DNA from: Yoonia ponticola
GTDB taxonomy: Bacteria; Pseudomonadota; Alphaproteobacteria; Rhodobacterales; Rhodobacteraceae
DNA: 64,000 nucleotides
Direction: 5' to 3'
NCBI RefSeq assembly: GCF_014199395.1
Contig: NZ_JACIJM010000002.1
Span: 372,001 to 436,000, forward strand
Position numbers and translations under genes: made by a program. The notes beneath the pieces were generated by a model that saw only the letters and a list, made by a program, of their open reading frames with translations, ran no database searches and was not told the DNA's origin. This document shows positions 37,158 to 45,177 of the stretch, piece by piece. The stretch's first letter is position 1. Each line of letters starts with the position of its first letter.

Positions 37158-37976
37158 CTATTTCAGCGGGGTCTCGTCAGTGCCGAGGGCATCGGCGAGG
37201 CGGGTTGTCGCACTGCCGGGGCGCAACGGTTTTTGTTGGTTCTCGGCGGGCGCCCATCCGGTGAGCGTGATGATTTCAAAGGTTGCCGTGATCCGCACAC
37301 CGTCTTCGGCGGGGAAGTTATCGGCGTAGATGGTCGCGGCTTCGGTCATAACATTGCGTGGCGTTGGGGTTTTGATGCGGTCGGTCAGGGCATTGGTTTC
37401 GCCCATTTTGCGCAGGTCGTGCATCAGGTGGAATGCGTTGGCGTAGCTGACGTTTAGCGGGATACCGTCGGCAACGGGTAGGGCAAAGCCAGCGCGTTGC
37501 AGCAAGCCACCAAGGTCACGAATTTCACCCATTGGAGCGATACGCGGGGACAAGCCGCCGCTGACGATGATCTCTGCTTCGGCCAGCGCAGTGCGCAACT
37601 CGTTTAGCGTCTGCCCACCAAAGCAGGCGGCGAGAAACAAGCCGTCAGGTTTCAGCGCACGGCGACATTGGACAAGCTGCCCGACGGGATCGTTCGCCCA
37701 GTGCAACGCGAGCGTGTGCAGCACCAGATCAAAGGCTTCGACATCTAGCGCGAGCGTGTCCTCGTCGCTGACGATTGTGGCATCTGGGTACTTCGCCGCC
37801 CAAAAATCGGGAAAACCGGTCACAATCGCGATGTTCGTAAACGTTCTGTTAACCTCGTTGAGTCTTTCCTGAAATTCGTCGGCAACGACGTCATGCAAGA
37901 ACAAGGCATCAGGCTCTGCCCGATTGCGATTTCGGGTCAGGGCGGTGCGGTCGGTTATATTCGGTGGCGTATCCAT
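37158..37976 (-). CDS. Class I SAM-dependent methyltransferase-like protein with degenerate motif I
   Basis: The 272-residue protein looks like a BioC/NDUFAF5-type methyltransferase. It keeps the acidic post-I region, the motif II-like FDLVLHTLALHWANDPVGQL and the LKPDGLFLAACFGGQTLNEL segment. The expected SAM loop (D-x-G-x-G-x-G) is replaced by NIAIVTGFPDFW. It may bind SAM poorly or act as an accessory protein. It diverges from comF with 16 nt between the two starts. Confidence 0.75.
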   Translation of the reverse strand: MDTPPNITDRTALTRNRNRAEPDALFLHDVVADEFQERLNEVNRTFTNIAIVTGFPDFWAAKYPDATIVSDEDTLALDVEAFDLVLHTLALHWANDPVGQLVQCRRALKPDGLFLAACFGGQTLNELRTALAEAEIIVSGGLSPRIAPMGEIRDLGGLLQRAGFALPVADGIPLNVSYANAFHLMHDLRKMGETNALTDRIKTPTPRNVMTEAATIYADNFPAEDGVRITATFEIITLTGWAPAENQQKPLRPGSATTRLADALGTDETPLK

Positions 37977-37992
37977 AAGGGGGATTTAGAGC

Positions 37993-38721
37993 GTGCAGAG
38001 CTTAATGCAAAGTGTCGTTCGTGCAATTTACCCGCCTCAATGTGTCGCGTGTGAAACGCTGACCGAGGCGGAACATGGTTTATGCGGTCCTTGCTGGGCG
38101 CAAACGGCGTTCATCAGCGGGTTGGTTTGTGACACCTGCGGTGCGCTGCAGATGGGTACGGATGAGGGGGAACGTGTGCAGTGCGATGAGTGCATGACGA
38201 TAGCCCGACCGTGGGATCAGGGGCGGGCTGCATTGGAATACAAAGGGATCGGGCGGCGTCTGGTTCTGGGGTTGAAACACGGGGATCGGTTGGATCTGAC
38301 ATGGCCCGCGGCAGGGTGGATGGCGGTGCGTGCGGCCGCGTTGGTCAAGGAAAATACGGTGATTGTGCCTGTACCGTTGCATTGGTCGCGATTGGTCAAG
38401 CGGCGATATAATCAAGCGGCTGCATTGGCGGTGGACCTAGGAAAACACTTGAAACGTCCGGTTTTTGTGGACGCGCTGGTGCGGTTAGAGCGCACGAAGC
38501 CGCTGGATGGCGTAGGACGCGCGGCGCGGTTTGATATGTTGAGCGGTAAAATCCAACCGCATCCGAAACGCAGTGCTGCCCTACGCGACAAGTCCGTTTT
38601 GATCGTCGATGATGTGATGACGTCTGGCGCGACATTGGCCGCTGCGGCAGAAGCAGCACGGATGGCCGGTGCCGCAAATGTGTCTATTGTTACTCTGGCG
38701 CGGGTGGTCAAGGATACCTAA
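37993..38721 (+). CDS. ComF-family phosphoribosyltransferase-like protein
   Basis: The 242-residue ComF homologue has an N-terminal zinc-finger-like set of cysteines (CVACETLTEAEHGLCGPCW, then CDTCG and CDECM) and a C-terminal phosphoribosyltransferase loop VLIVDDVMTSGATL. ComF proteins help DNA uptake in some bacteria, and their role outside competence is unclear. It starts 16 nt from the divergent methyltransferase-like gene, so the promoters overlap. grxC follows. Confidence 0.88.
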   Translation: MQSLMQSVVRAIYPPQCVACETLTEAEHGLCGPCWAQTAFISGLVCDTCGALQMGTDEGERVQCDECMTIARPWDQGRAALEYKGIGRRLVLGLKHGDRLDLTWPAAGWMAVRAAALVKENTVIVPVPLHWSRLVKRRYNQAAALAVDLGKHLKRPVFVDALVRLERTKPLDGVGRAARFDMLSGKIQPHPKRSAALRDKSVLIVDDVMTSGATLAAAAEAARMAGAANVSIVTLARVVKDT

Positions 38722-38754
38722 GTAAGCCGCGACCCAGATAAAAGGACATGCCCG

Positions 38755-39012
38755 ATGGCGACGATTGAAATGTATATGAAACCAACTTGCGGATTTTGCC
38801 ACGCGGCGGCCCGTATGCTGGACAGCAAAAAAGCAAGCTACGCCACCATCAACATTCTCGCGCAACCTGCAAAGCGCGCCGAGATGATCCAACGCGCGAA
38901 GGGCGGATCAACTGTGCCGCAGATCTTTATCGATGGTAAACACATCGGTGGGTATGATGATCTGAACGCGTTGAATGCGCGTGGCAAACTGGATGCGTTG
39001 TTGAAAGCATGA
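38755..39012 (+). CDS. grxC: Glutaredoxin 3 (GrxC-type)
   Basis: The 85-residue dithiol glutaredoxin has the active site C-G-F-C (residues 12-15) in place of the common C-P-Y-C, the TVPQIFI cis-Pro segment and GGYDDLNAL. It reduces disulfides with glutathione. It overlaps the nitrilase-family gene by 4 nt and follows comF; this small cluster is common in the order. Confidence 0.92.
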   Translation: MATIEMYMKPTCGFCHAAARMLDSKKASYATINILAQPAKRAEMIQRAKGGSTVPQIFIDGKHIGGYDDLNALNARGKLDALLKA

Positions 39013-39839
39013 AGATAGCGTTACTTCAGATCACGTCGGGCGATGATCCTGCCGAAAACTTGGAAACGGTTCTGGGCATGATGCGCGATGCGGCCTCACA
39101 GGGCGCTGAGTTTGCCCTGACGCCTGAAGTAACGAATTGTTTGACGTGGAAGCGCGCCCAACAGGACGCGGTTCTACAGCTTGAAGATGACGACGATACG
39201 CTGGCTGCGTTGCGTGCCGAGGCAAAGGCGCTGGGCGTCTGGCTGTCGATTGGATCGCTTGCGCTGAAAACAGGCGACGCGGATGGTCGGTTTGCCAATC
39301 GGTCGTTTATGATTGCCCCTGACGGGTCGATTGCCGGACGCTACGACAAAATCCATATGTTCGATGTGACGGTTTCAGAGGCCGAAACGTACCGCGAATC
39401 GAAGGGCTATCGCCCCGGCGATCACGCGACATTGGTGAAAACGCCGTTTGGTGGGGTCGGAATGTCGGTTTGTTACGATGTCCGCTTTGCTTATTTGTAC
39501 CGCCAGTTGGCGCAGGCTGGTGCTGATATTTTACTGGTGCCTGCCGCGTTTTCGCCTGTGACGGGGGCAGCCCATTGGGAAACTTTATTGCGCGCAAGAG
39601 CCATAGAAACAGGGTGTTATGTCTTCGCAGCTGCCCAAACCGGAACATACGACGAGACCGCCGCGCGGCCGCGCACGACTTACGGCCATTCATTGGTTGT
39701 TAGTCCATGGGGCGAGGTTTTGGCGGACGGCGGCACTGACCCGACCTTGGTAATGGTTGATATTGATGTCGCAGAAGTGTCACATGCGCGCAAGCGCATC
39801 CCCGCGCTGACACACGACAGAGATTTCGCAGGACCCTGA
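39009..39839 (+). CDS. Carbon-nitrogen (nitrilase-type) hydrolase
   Basis: The 276-residue protein has the catalytic triad of the nitrilase superfamily: Glu in TPEVTN, Lys in YDKIHMFD and Cys in VGMSVCYDVRFAYLYR. The family includes the deaminated-glutathione amidase Nit1, a plausible role given the grxC neighbour, but the substrate is not proven. It overlaps grxC by 4 nt and the MarR gene by 1 nt. Confidence 0.9.
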   Translation: MKIALLQITSGDDPAENLETVLGMMRDAASQGAEFALTPEVTNCLTWKRAQQDAVLQLEDDDDTLAALRAEAKALGVWLSIGSLALKTGDADGRFANRSFMIAPDGSIAGRYDKIHMFDVTVSEAETYRESKGYRPGDHATLVKTPFGGVGMSVCYDVRFAYLYRQLAQAGADILLVPAAFSPVTGAAHWETLLRARAIETGCYVFAAAQTGTYDETAARPRTTYGHSLVVSPWGEVLADGGTDPTLVMVDIDVAEVSHARKRIPALTHDRDFAGP

Positions 39840-40282
39840 TGACCGATGAATCCAATGATCTGGCTGCGACGTTATTCAGCGAGATCTTGGCAGTTGATCA
39901 GCTAACCCGCGCGAGTGTCACAAAGGTTCTGCCGCGCGGCATGGAGCTGTCCCACTTTTCCGTCCTTAATCACCTTGCCCATAGTGGCGTTGAACGATCC
40001 CCCGGCGAACTGGCGCGGACGTTTCATTTGACGCGCGGTGCGATGACAAACACGCTTGGTAAACTTGAATGGGCCGGATGGGTGCATATTCGCCCTGATT
40101 GGGATGATGCGCGGCGCAAGATGGTTGCGATTTCGCCTGCGGGTGTGTCGGCGCGGAATGCTGCGATCCAAGCGATTTCCCCGATGATTGCCCAGATTGT
40201 TAAAGACATCGGTCCCATGCGTGTCCGTGGTGCGTTGCCTGTTTTGCGTGAATTGCGGCAGCGTTTGGCGGACGCGGATTAA
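39839..40282 (+). CDS. MarR-family transcriptional regulator
   Basis: The 147-residue protein has a winged helix with FSVLNHLAHSGVERSPGELARTFHLTRGAMTNTLGKLEWAGWV and the wing DDARRKMVAISPAGV. It would bind operators as a dimer, possibly sensing small ligands or oxidants. It is the last gene of comF-grxC-nitrilase-marR by spacing (1 nt); its target is unknown, though the DJ-1/PfpI gene 124 nt downstream is one candidate. Confidence 0.9.
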   Translation: MTDESNDLAATLFSEILAVDQLTRASVTKVLPRGMELSHFSVLNHLAHSGVERSPGELARTFHLTRGAMTNTLGKLEWAGWVHIRPDWDDARRKMVAISPAGVSARNAAIQAISPMIAQIVKDIGPMRVRGALPVLRELRQRLADAD

Positions 40283-40405
40283 CCTGCTGTCGCGGGCCGC
40301 ATTCAATAGGATCACGCCAACTTGATGGTGACGCAAGGTGACGGGAACGCTTTGCCTGCAGGCGCGTTACAGACCCGAGTTCATGACACTGGAAGGACCA
40401 CGCCC

Positions 40406-41083
40406 ATGAAGATTCTTATGGTTTTGACATCACACGATCAACTTGGTGATACAGGCGAGAAGACCGGATTTTGGTTGGAAGAATTTGCCGCCCCTTATTA
40501 CACGCTGAAAGATGCTGGTGCGCAGGTTGTTCTGGCATCCCCAAAAGGTGGTCAGCCGCCGATTGATCCGAAAAGTGACGCAGAGGATTCACAGACCGAG
40601 GCGACGAAACGCTTTAAGGCTGACGAGGATGCGCAGGCTGATCTGGCTGACACGGCTGTTCTGTCTGGCGTGCAAGACGCAGGTTTCGACGCGGTCTTTT
40701 TCCCAGGTGGGCACGGTCCATTGTGGGATCTGGCCGAAGACGCGGACAGCATTCGTTTGATCGAGGCATTTGCGGCCAGCGACCGTCCGGTTGGTGCTGT
40801 ATGCCACGCCCCGGCTGTGTTCAAACACACCAAAGGCGCTAACGGCAAACCGCTCGTGGACGGCAAGCGCGTCACTGGTTTCACCAACACCGAAGAAGAT
40901 GCTGTTCAACTGACGGACGTTGTACCGTTCTTGGTCGAGGACATGCTGAAAGCAAACGGCGGTCTGTATGAGAAGTCCGATGATTGGGCGTCTTTTGCGA
41001 TCACTGACGGGAAACTGGTCACGGGCCAGAACCCAGCCTCGTCAGAGGCCGCAGCAGAGCAGTTGTTGGCGCTGCTGAAATAA
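40406..41083 (+). CDS. DJ-1/PfpI-superfamily protein (type 1 glutamine amidotransferase-like)
   Basis: The 225-residue protein has GEKTGFWLEEFAAPYY and the nucleophile elbow VCHAPAVF with Cys, the Hsp31-like subgroup of DJ-1. Such proteins act as chaperones, deglycases or glyoxalases, and the sequence does not decide. The start MKILMVLTSHDQLG at 40406 is chosen over upstream ATGs because it matches the domain start. A terminator follows. Confidence 0.88.
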   Translation: MKILMVLTSHDQLGDTGEKTGFWLEEFAAPYYTLKDAGAQVVLASPKGGQPPIDPKSDAEDSQTEATKRFKADEDAQADLADTAVLSGVQDAGFDAVFFPGGHGPLWDLAEDADSIRLIEAFAASDRPVGAVCHAPAVFKHTKGANGKPLVDGKRVTGFTNTEEDAVQLTDVVPFLVEDMLKANGGLYEKSDDWASFAITDGKLVTGQNPASSEAAAEQLLALLK

Positions 41084-41105
41084 GCATTGTGCAGTAGCAA
41101 GTATG

Positions 41106-41132
41106 GGGCGGGTCGTTTGGCCCGCCCTTTTT
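41106..41132. terminator. Rho-independent terminator between DJ-1-like gene and ubiG
   Basis: GGGCGGG-TCGTTTGG-CCCGCCC followed by T5 lies between the converging DJ-1/PfpI and ubiG genes. The U-tract faces the plus strand. Confidence 0.85.
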
Positions 41133-41882
41133 CTATTCCGGTTTGATCGCGGCTGTGACGTAATTCACCGATAGATCGCGGTCAGAAATTCGCCAGTTCC
41201 ACATGATTGGATTAAACTGGAACCCTTTGCGGTCAACGGGGTCGAGACCCGCATTGCGTAGCAGGTCGAACAATTCGTCCGGCGTGATGAATTTGCTGAA
41301 CTCATGTGTGCCTTTGGGCAGCCAGCGCATCACATGTTCAGCCCCGACAATCGCCATCATAAAGCTTTTGGGATTGCGGTTGATGGTTGAGCAGATGTGC
41401 AAGCCAGCGGGTTTCAAAAGCTGGCGACATGCGGTCAGGAACCCAAGAGGGTCGGCGACGTGTTCCACCACTTCCATGTTCAGCACGACGTCGAATTGTT
41501 CACCGTCTGCGGCCATCGCCTCGGCCGTGTTGTGGCGGTAGTCGATGGTCAGGCCGGATTGCTGCGCGTGGACTTCCGCCACTGGGATATTCCCTGCTGC
41601 CGCATCAACACCCACAATCGTCGCCCCAAGCCGCGCCATCGGTTCGCATAGCAACCCGCCACCGCAACCGATATCGAGGATACGCAGACCGTCGAACGGC
41701 GCAGGACCGTTCAGGTCGCGCCCGAATTCCGCGGCGATTTGGCTGGTGATGTAGTCCAAGCGGCAGGGGTTCAGCATGTGCAGCGGTTTGAATTTGCCCT
41801 CAAGATCCCACCATTCGGCGGCCATTGCCTCGAATTTCGCAATTTCTGCGGGATCTACTGTGTTTGTTGCGGCATCAATCAT
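41133..41882 (-). CDS. ubiG: Ubiquinone biosynthesis O-methyltransferase
   Basis: UbiG performs the two O-methylations of ubiquinone synthesis. The 249-residue protein has the SAM loop [19 protein letters not shown] and ends with the usual [12 protein letters not shown] chose the ATG at 41882 ([10 protein letters not shown]); the frame begins at a TTG at 41894. It starts 63 nt from the divergent proline iminopeptidase ATG, so the two promoters overlap. Confidence 0.94.
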   Translation of the reverse strand: MIDAATNTVDPAEIAKFEAMAAEWWDLEGKFKPLHMLNPCRLDYITSQIAAEFGRDLNGPAPFDGLRILDIGCGGGLLCEPMARLGATIVGVDAAAGNIPVAEVHAQQSGLTIDYRHNTAEAMAADGEQFDVVLNMEVVEHVADPLGFLTACRQLLKPAGLHICSTINRNPKSFMMAIVGAEHVMRWLPKGTHEFSKFITPDELFDLLRNAGLDPVDRKGFQFNPIMWNWRISDRDLSVNYVTAAIKPE

Positions 41883-41944
41883 TTCATCATCCAATTCGCT
41901 GTCGGGTCATGGTTTCCCGTCTCAATGCGCTATATAGGACGATT

Positions 41945-42934
41945 ATGGACAAGGTCGTAGGTCAAAAGCGCACAGGTGCGCATCTGTATCCCCCAATAGA
42001 CCCGTTTGATCAGCGTATGCTGGACACGGGTGACGGGCATTCAATTTATGTAGAGCAATGCGGGAACCCTGATGGGATTCCCGTTGTGGTGCTGCATGGC
42101 GGACCGGGTGGTGGCTGTAGCCCTGCGATGCGACGTTATTTCGACCCAAGCGTTTACCGCATCGTGCTATTTGATCAGCGCGGTTGCGGGCGGTCACGAC
42201 CCCATGCAAGCGTTGAAAACAACACGACATGGCATCTGGTGTCCGACATCGAGATGATCCGCGAGGCGATTGGTGTTGATCGCTGGGTCGTCTTTGGGGG
42301 CAGCTGGGGCGCGACCCTGTCGTTGATTTATGGGCAAAGCCATCCTGAAAGCACTGCGGCACTTGTGTTGCGCGGCGTGTTTTTAATGACACAGCCAGAG
42401 TTGGACTGGTTCTATGGTGGCGGGGCCGGGAAATTCTGGCCTGATCTATGGGCAAAATTCGCTGATATGATCCCGCAGTCCGAGCATAACGATTTGATCG
42501 CGGCGTATCACCGCCGCTTGTTTTCGGGTGACGTCGCGATGGAATCCCGCTTTGGCCGTGCGTGGGCTGGATGGGAAAATGCGCTGGCTTCGATTGAATC
42601 GAATGGATCAACGGGCGACAGCCCTGCGAGCTATGCGCGTGCCTTTGCGCGGCTTGAGAACCACTACTTTGTAAATGCCGGATTTTTGTCTGAAGATCAG
42701 CAGATTTTGAACCGCATGGACCGGATTGCGGACATTCCGGGCGTCATCGTTCAGGGCCGTTACGATATGATCTGTCCGCCGATTTCTGCGTACACTCTGG
42801 CGTCGAAATGGCCCAAGGGGCGATTGGTCATGGTGGGTAAAGCGGGACACGCTTTGTCCGAACCGGGGATCAGTCGCGAGTTGGTCCAGACCATGGATAT
42901 GTTCGCGGACAAACGCGACTTTCTGAATCTGTAG
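41945..42934 (+). CDS. pip: Proline iminopeptidase (alpha/beta hydrolase)
   Basis: Pip removes N-terminal proline from peptides. The 329-residue alpha/beta hydrolase has HGGPGGGC (oxyanion hole), the nucleophile GGSWGATL and the C-terminal His in GKAGHALSEPG. The start MDKVVGQKRTGAH is chosen because the longer frame runs through the ubiG promoter. A peptide importer follows 60 nt downstream, which would suit peptide use, but co-expression is only inferred. Confidence 0.92.
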   Translation: MDKVVGQKRTGAHLYPPIDPFDQRMLDTGDGHSIYVEQCGNPDGIPVVVLHGGPGGGCSPAMRRYFDPSVYRIVLFDQRGCGRSRPHASVENNTTWHLVSDIEMIREAIGVDRWVVFGGSWGATLSLIYGQSHPESTAALVLRGVFLMTQPELDWFYGGGAGKFWPDLWAKFADMIPQSEHNDLIAAYHRRLFSGDVAMESRFGRAWAGWENALASIESNGSTGDSPASYARAFARLENHYFVNAGFLSEDQQILNRMDRIADIPGVIVQGRYDMICPPISAYTLASKWPKGRLVMVGKAGHALSEPGISRELVQTMDMFADKRDFLNL

Positions 42935-42994
42935 GGTTTACAGATACGTAGATGGCGCTAACTTGTTATTAATCCTCAGGGAGTACCTTTTATT

Positions 42995-43984
42995 TTGGGC
43001 AATGTCCTAACCATTATACTGCAACGCCTTGCGCTGGGCGTTCTCACACTTCTGATCGTCTCTGTTGTGATCTTTGTTGCGGTGAACTTGCTTCCCGGTG
43101 ATTTCGCCCAATTGATCCTAGGCCAAGGGGCAACAGAAGAAGCCGTTAACACGATCCGCAGGGATCTAGGGCTCGATCAGCCGATGGTCGCGCGATACCT
43201 CACTTGGCTTGGCGGCATGCTGACCGGTGATCTGGGATCAAGTTTCGCACAGCTGAACTTTGCCACCAACATGGGTGGCGCGAATACCGTCACTGTGCTG
43301 GATCAGATTTTGCCGCGCTTGGGCAACACGATGTTCCTTGCGGGTGTGACCGCCGTGATCGCGGTTCCGATTGCCGTGACATTGGGTGTTTTGGCCGCGC
43401 TGTATCGCAATACAATCTTTGATCGGGTCGCGAACATCGCAACGCTCAGTTCGATATCATCGCCAGAGTTTTTCATGGCCTATGTGCTGATCCTCGTGCT
43501 GGCCGTGATCAATCCGATCTTTCCGTCGCTGTCCAATATCTATGATGGCATGGCCTTAAGTGACCGTCTTGAAAAGACGATGCTGCCTGCGCTGACCCTG
43601 ACGCTGGTTGTGACCGCGCATATGATGCGGATGACGCGGGCCTCGATTATCAACTTGCTGGCCAGCCCCTATATCGAAATGGCGCGGCTTAAGGGCATGT
43701 CCCCGATGCGGGTGATTGTGAAGCACGCCCTGCCGAACGCATTGGCCCCAATCATTAACGTGGTGGCGCTGAACCTTGCCTATCTGATCACAGGTGTGGT
43801 CGTGGTCGAGGTGGTGTTTGTCTATCCGGGCATCGGTCAGTTGTTCGTGGATAGTGTGAAAATCCGCGATATTCCTGTCGTCCAAGCTTGCTGCCTGATC
43901 TTTGCGGCGGCTTATATCCTGTTGAACCTCACGGCGGACATCATGTCGATCCTGAGCAATCCGCGTCTGAGGCATCCGAAATGA
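42995..43984 (+). CDS. Peptide-type ABC transporter permease (DppB-like)
   Basis: The 329-residue inner-membrane protein has six hydrophobic segments and the EAA-type cytoplasmic loop (ARLKGMSPMRVIVKHALPNALAP) that docks on the ATPase. The start is a TTG, with AGGGAG 11 nt upstream; no better ATG is near. It overlaps the next permease by 4 nt. The substrate could be oligopeptides, nickel or sugars; the binding protein belongs to family 5. Confidence 0.9.
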   Translation: MGNVLTIILQRLALGVLTLLIVSVVIFVAVNLLPGDFAQLILGQGATEEAVNTIRRDLGLDQPMVARYLTWLGGMLTGDLGSSFAQLNFATNMGGANTVTVLDQILPRLGNTMFLAGVTAVIAVPIAVTLGVLAALYRNTIFDRVANIATLSSISSPEFFMAYVLILVLAVINPIFPSLSNIYDGMALSDRLEKTMLPALTLTLVVTAHMMRMTRASIINLLASPYIEMARLKGMSPMRVIVKHALPNALAPIINVVALNLAYLITGVVVVEVVFVYPGIGQLFVDSVKIRDIPVVQACCLIFAAAYILLNLTADIMSILSNPRLRHPK

Positions 43985-45177
43985 TTAATTTGATTATCTA
44001 TCTTGCTGTCATTGCTGTTGCTGCGTGGGTGATGCGGTTCGCTGGTCAAAAAGTGACCGGTAACGCGCCCAAGTTTCGCGATATGACCTATGGTGTCGCG
44101 TTTGGTTACGTTCTTGCGGTGGCGCTCATTGCATGGCTCGCGTGGGGTTATGTGCAAGCGCGGTCTGATGATCCGTTGGTCGCGAACAAGTTCTTTTTCC
44201 TGAAGGCCGCGATCGAAGGTTTTGTGATCTTCGCTGTGGCTGCTTGGCTGTTCAAATTGGCAGGCAAGACCATCGGTACGGAATGGTCGAAAAAGATGTT
44301 CCGGTCGATGCCTTTGACGGCTGCTTTTGGTGTGTTGGTGATTATAATTTACATCGTCGTGGCTGTTTTTGCGCAGTGGATTGCGCCTTATGGGCAGGAC
44401 GAGATCATCCAAGGGGCTGCGGCGAACGTAACCGCTGGCGGTAATACTGCGCTGGGCGGTGATCCTGCGTATCCGCTGGGCACAGATCAGATCGGTCGCG
44501 ATATTCTGAGCCGTTTGATTTACGGTGCACAAAACACCGTTGGCATCGCGTTTGTCACAACTATGTTGGCGTTCTTGTTGGGTGGCACGCTTGGGTTCCT
44601 TGCCGCTGTTTTTGGCGGTTGGTTGGATCAGTTGCTGTCCCGTCTGGTGGACGTGTTGATGGCGATCCCGTCGTTGATTTTCGCACTTTTGCTGATGACG
44701 ATTGCAAGTGTGTGGTCCGCGACGTTGGGTATTCCGCTGACTGTGTTTATGGTGCTGATTATCGCGTTGATCGACAGTACCCGCGTGTTCCGTCTGGCGC
44801 GTGCCGTTGGACAAAACATCGTGGTGATGGATTATATCGAAGCGGCAAAACTGCGCGGCGAAGGTATGGGGTATCTTGTGTTTAAGGAAATCCTGCCGAA
44901 CGCGACTGCACCGTTGTTGGCCGAATTTGGTCTGCGCTTCTGCTTTGTATTCCTGATGATTGCCGCGCTGTCGTTCTTGGGTGTCGGTATCCAGCCGCCT
45001 TTGGCTGACTGGGGCACGATGGTCCGCGACTTGGCGGGTTTCATCAGCTACGCCCAATTCGCACCGCAAGCGTCGGTCACGCCGTTGTTGGCAGCGGGCG
45101 CGATTGCTTTGCTGACCGTCGCTGTGAACTTTGTCGTCGATTGGATGCTGCACAAATCATCGGGGTTGAAGGAATGA
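43981..45177 (+). CDS. Peptide-type ABC transporter permease (DppC-like) with long N-terminal membrane extension
   Basis: The 398-residue protein has the OppC-like core in its C-terminal 300 residues, with the EAA loop AKLRGEGMGYLVFKEILPNATAP. The N-terminal part (about 1-95) adds three more hydrophobic segments, near residues 2-20, 37-58 and 70-90, where typical DppC has one short helix. ATGA overlap with the previous gene sets the start. It pairs with the DppB-like permease. Confidence 0.9.
   Translation: MINLIIYLAVIAVAAWVMRFAGQKVTGNAPKFRDMTYGVAFGYVLAVALIAWLAWGYVQARSDDPLVANKFFFLKAAIEGFVIFAVAAWLFKLAGKTIGTEWSKKMFRSMPLTAAFGVLVIIIYIVVAVFAQWIAPYGQDEIIQGAAANVTAGGNTALGGDPAYPLGTDQIGRDILSRLIYGAQNTVGIAFVTTMLAFLLGGTLGFLAAVFGGWLDQLLSRLVDVLMAIPSLIFALLLMTIASVWSATLGIPLTVFMVLIIALIDSTRVFRLARAVGQNIVVMDYIEAAKLRGEGMGYLVFKEILPNATAPLLAEFGLRFCFVFLMIAALSFLGVGIQPPLADWGTMVRDLAGFISYAQFAPQASVTPLLAAGAIALLTVAVNFVVDWMLHKSSGLKE

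Noticed and set aside
43912..45153. 413-residue minus-strand frame
   Set aside because: It is antisense to the DppC-like permease, rich in His, Arg and Gln as expected from the complement of a membrane-protein gene, and has no domain.
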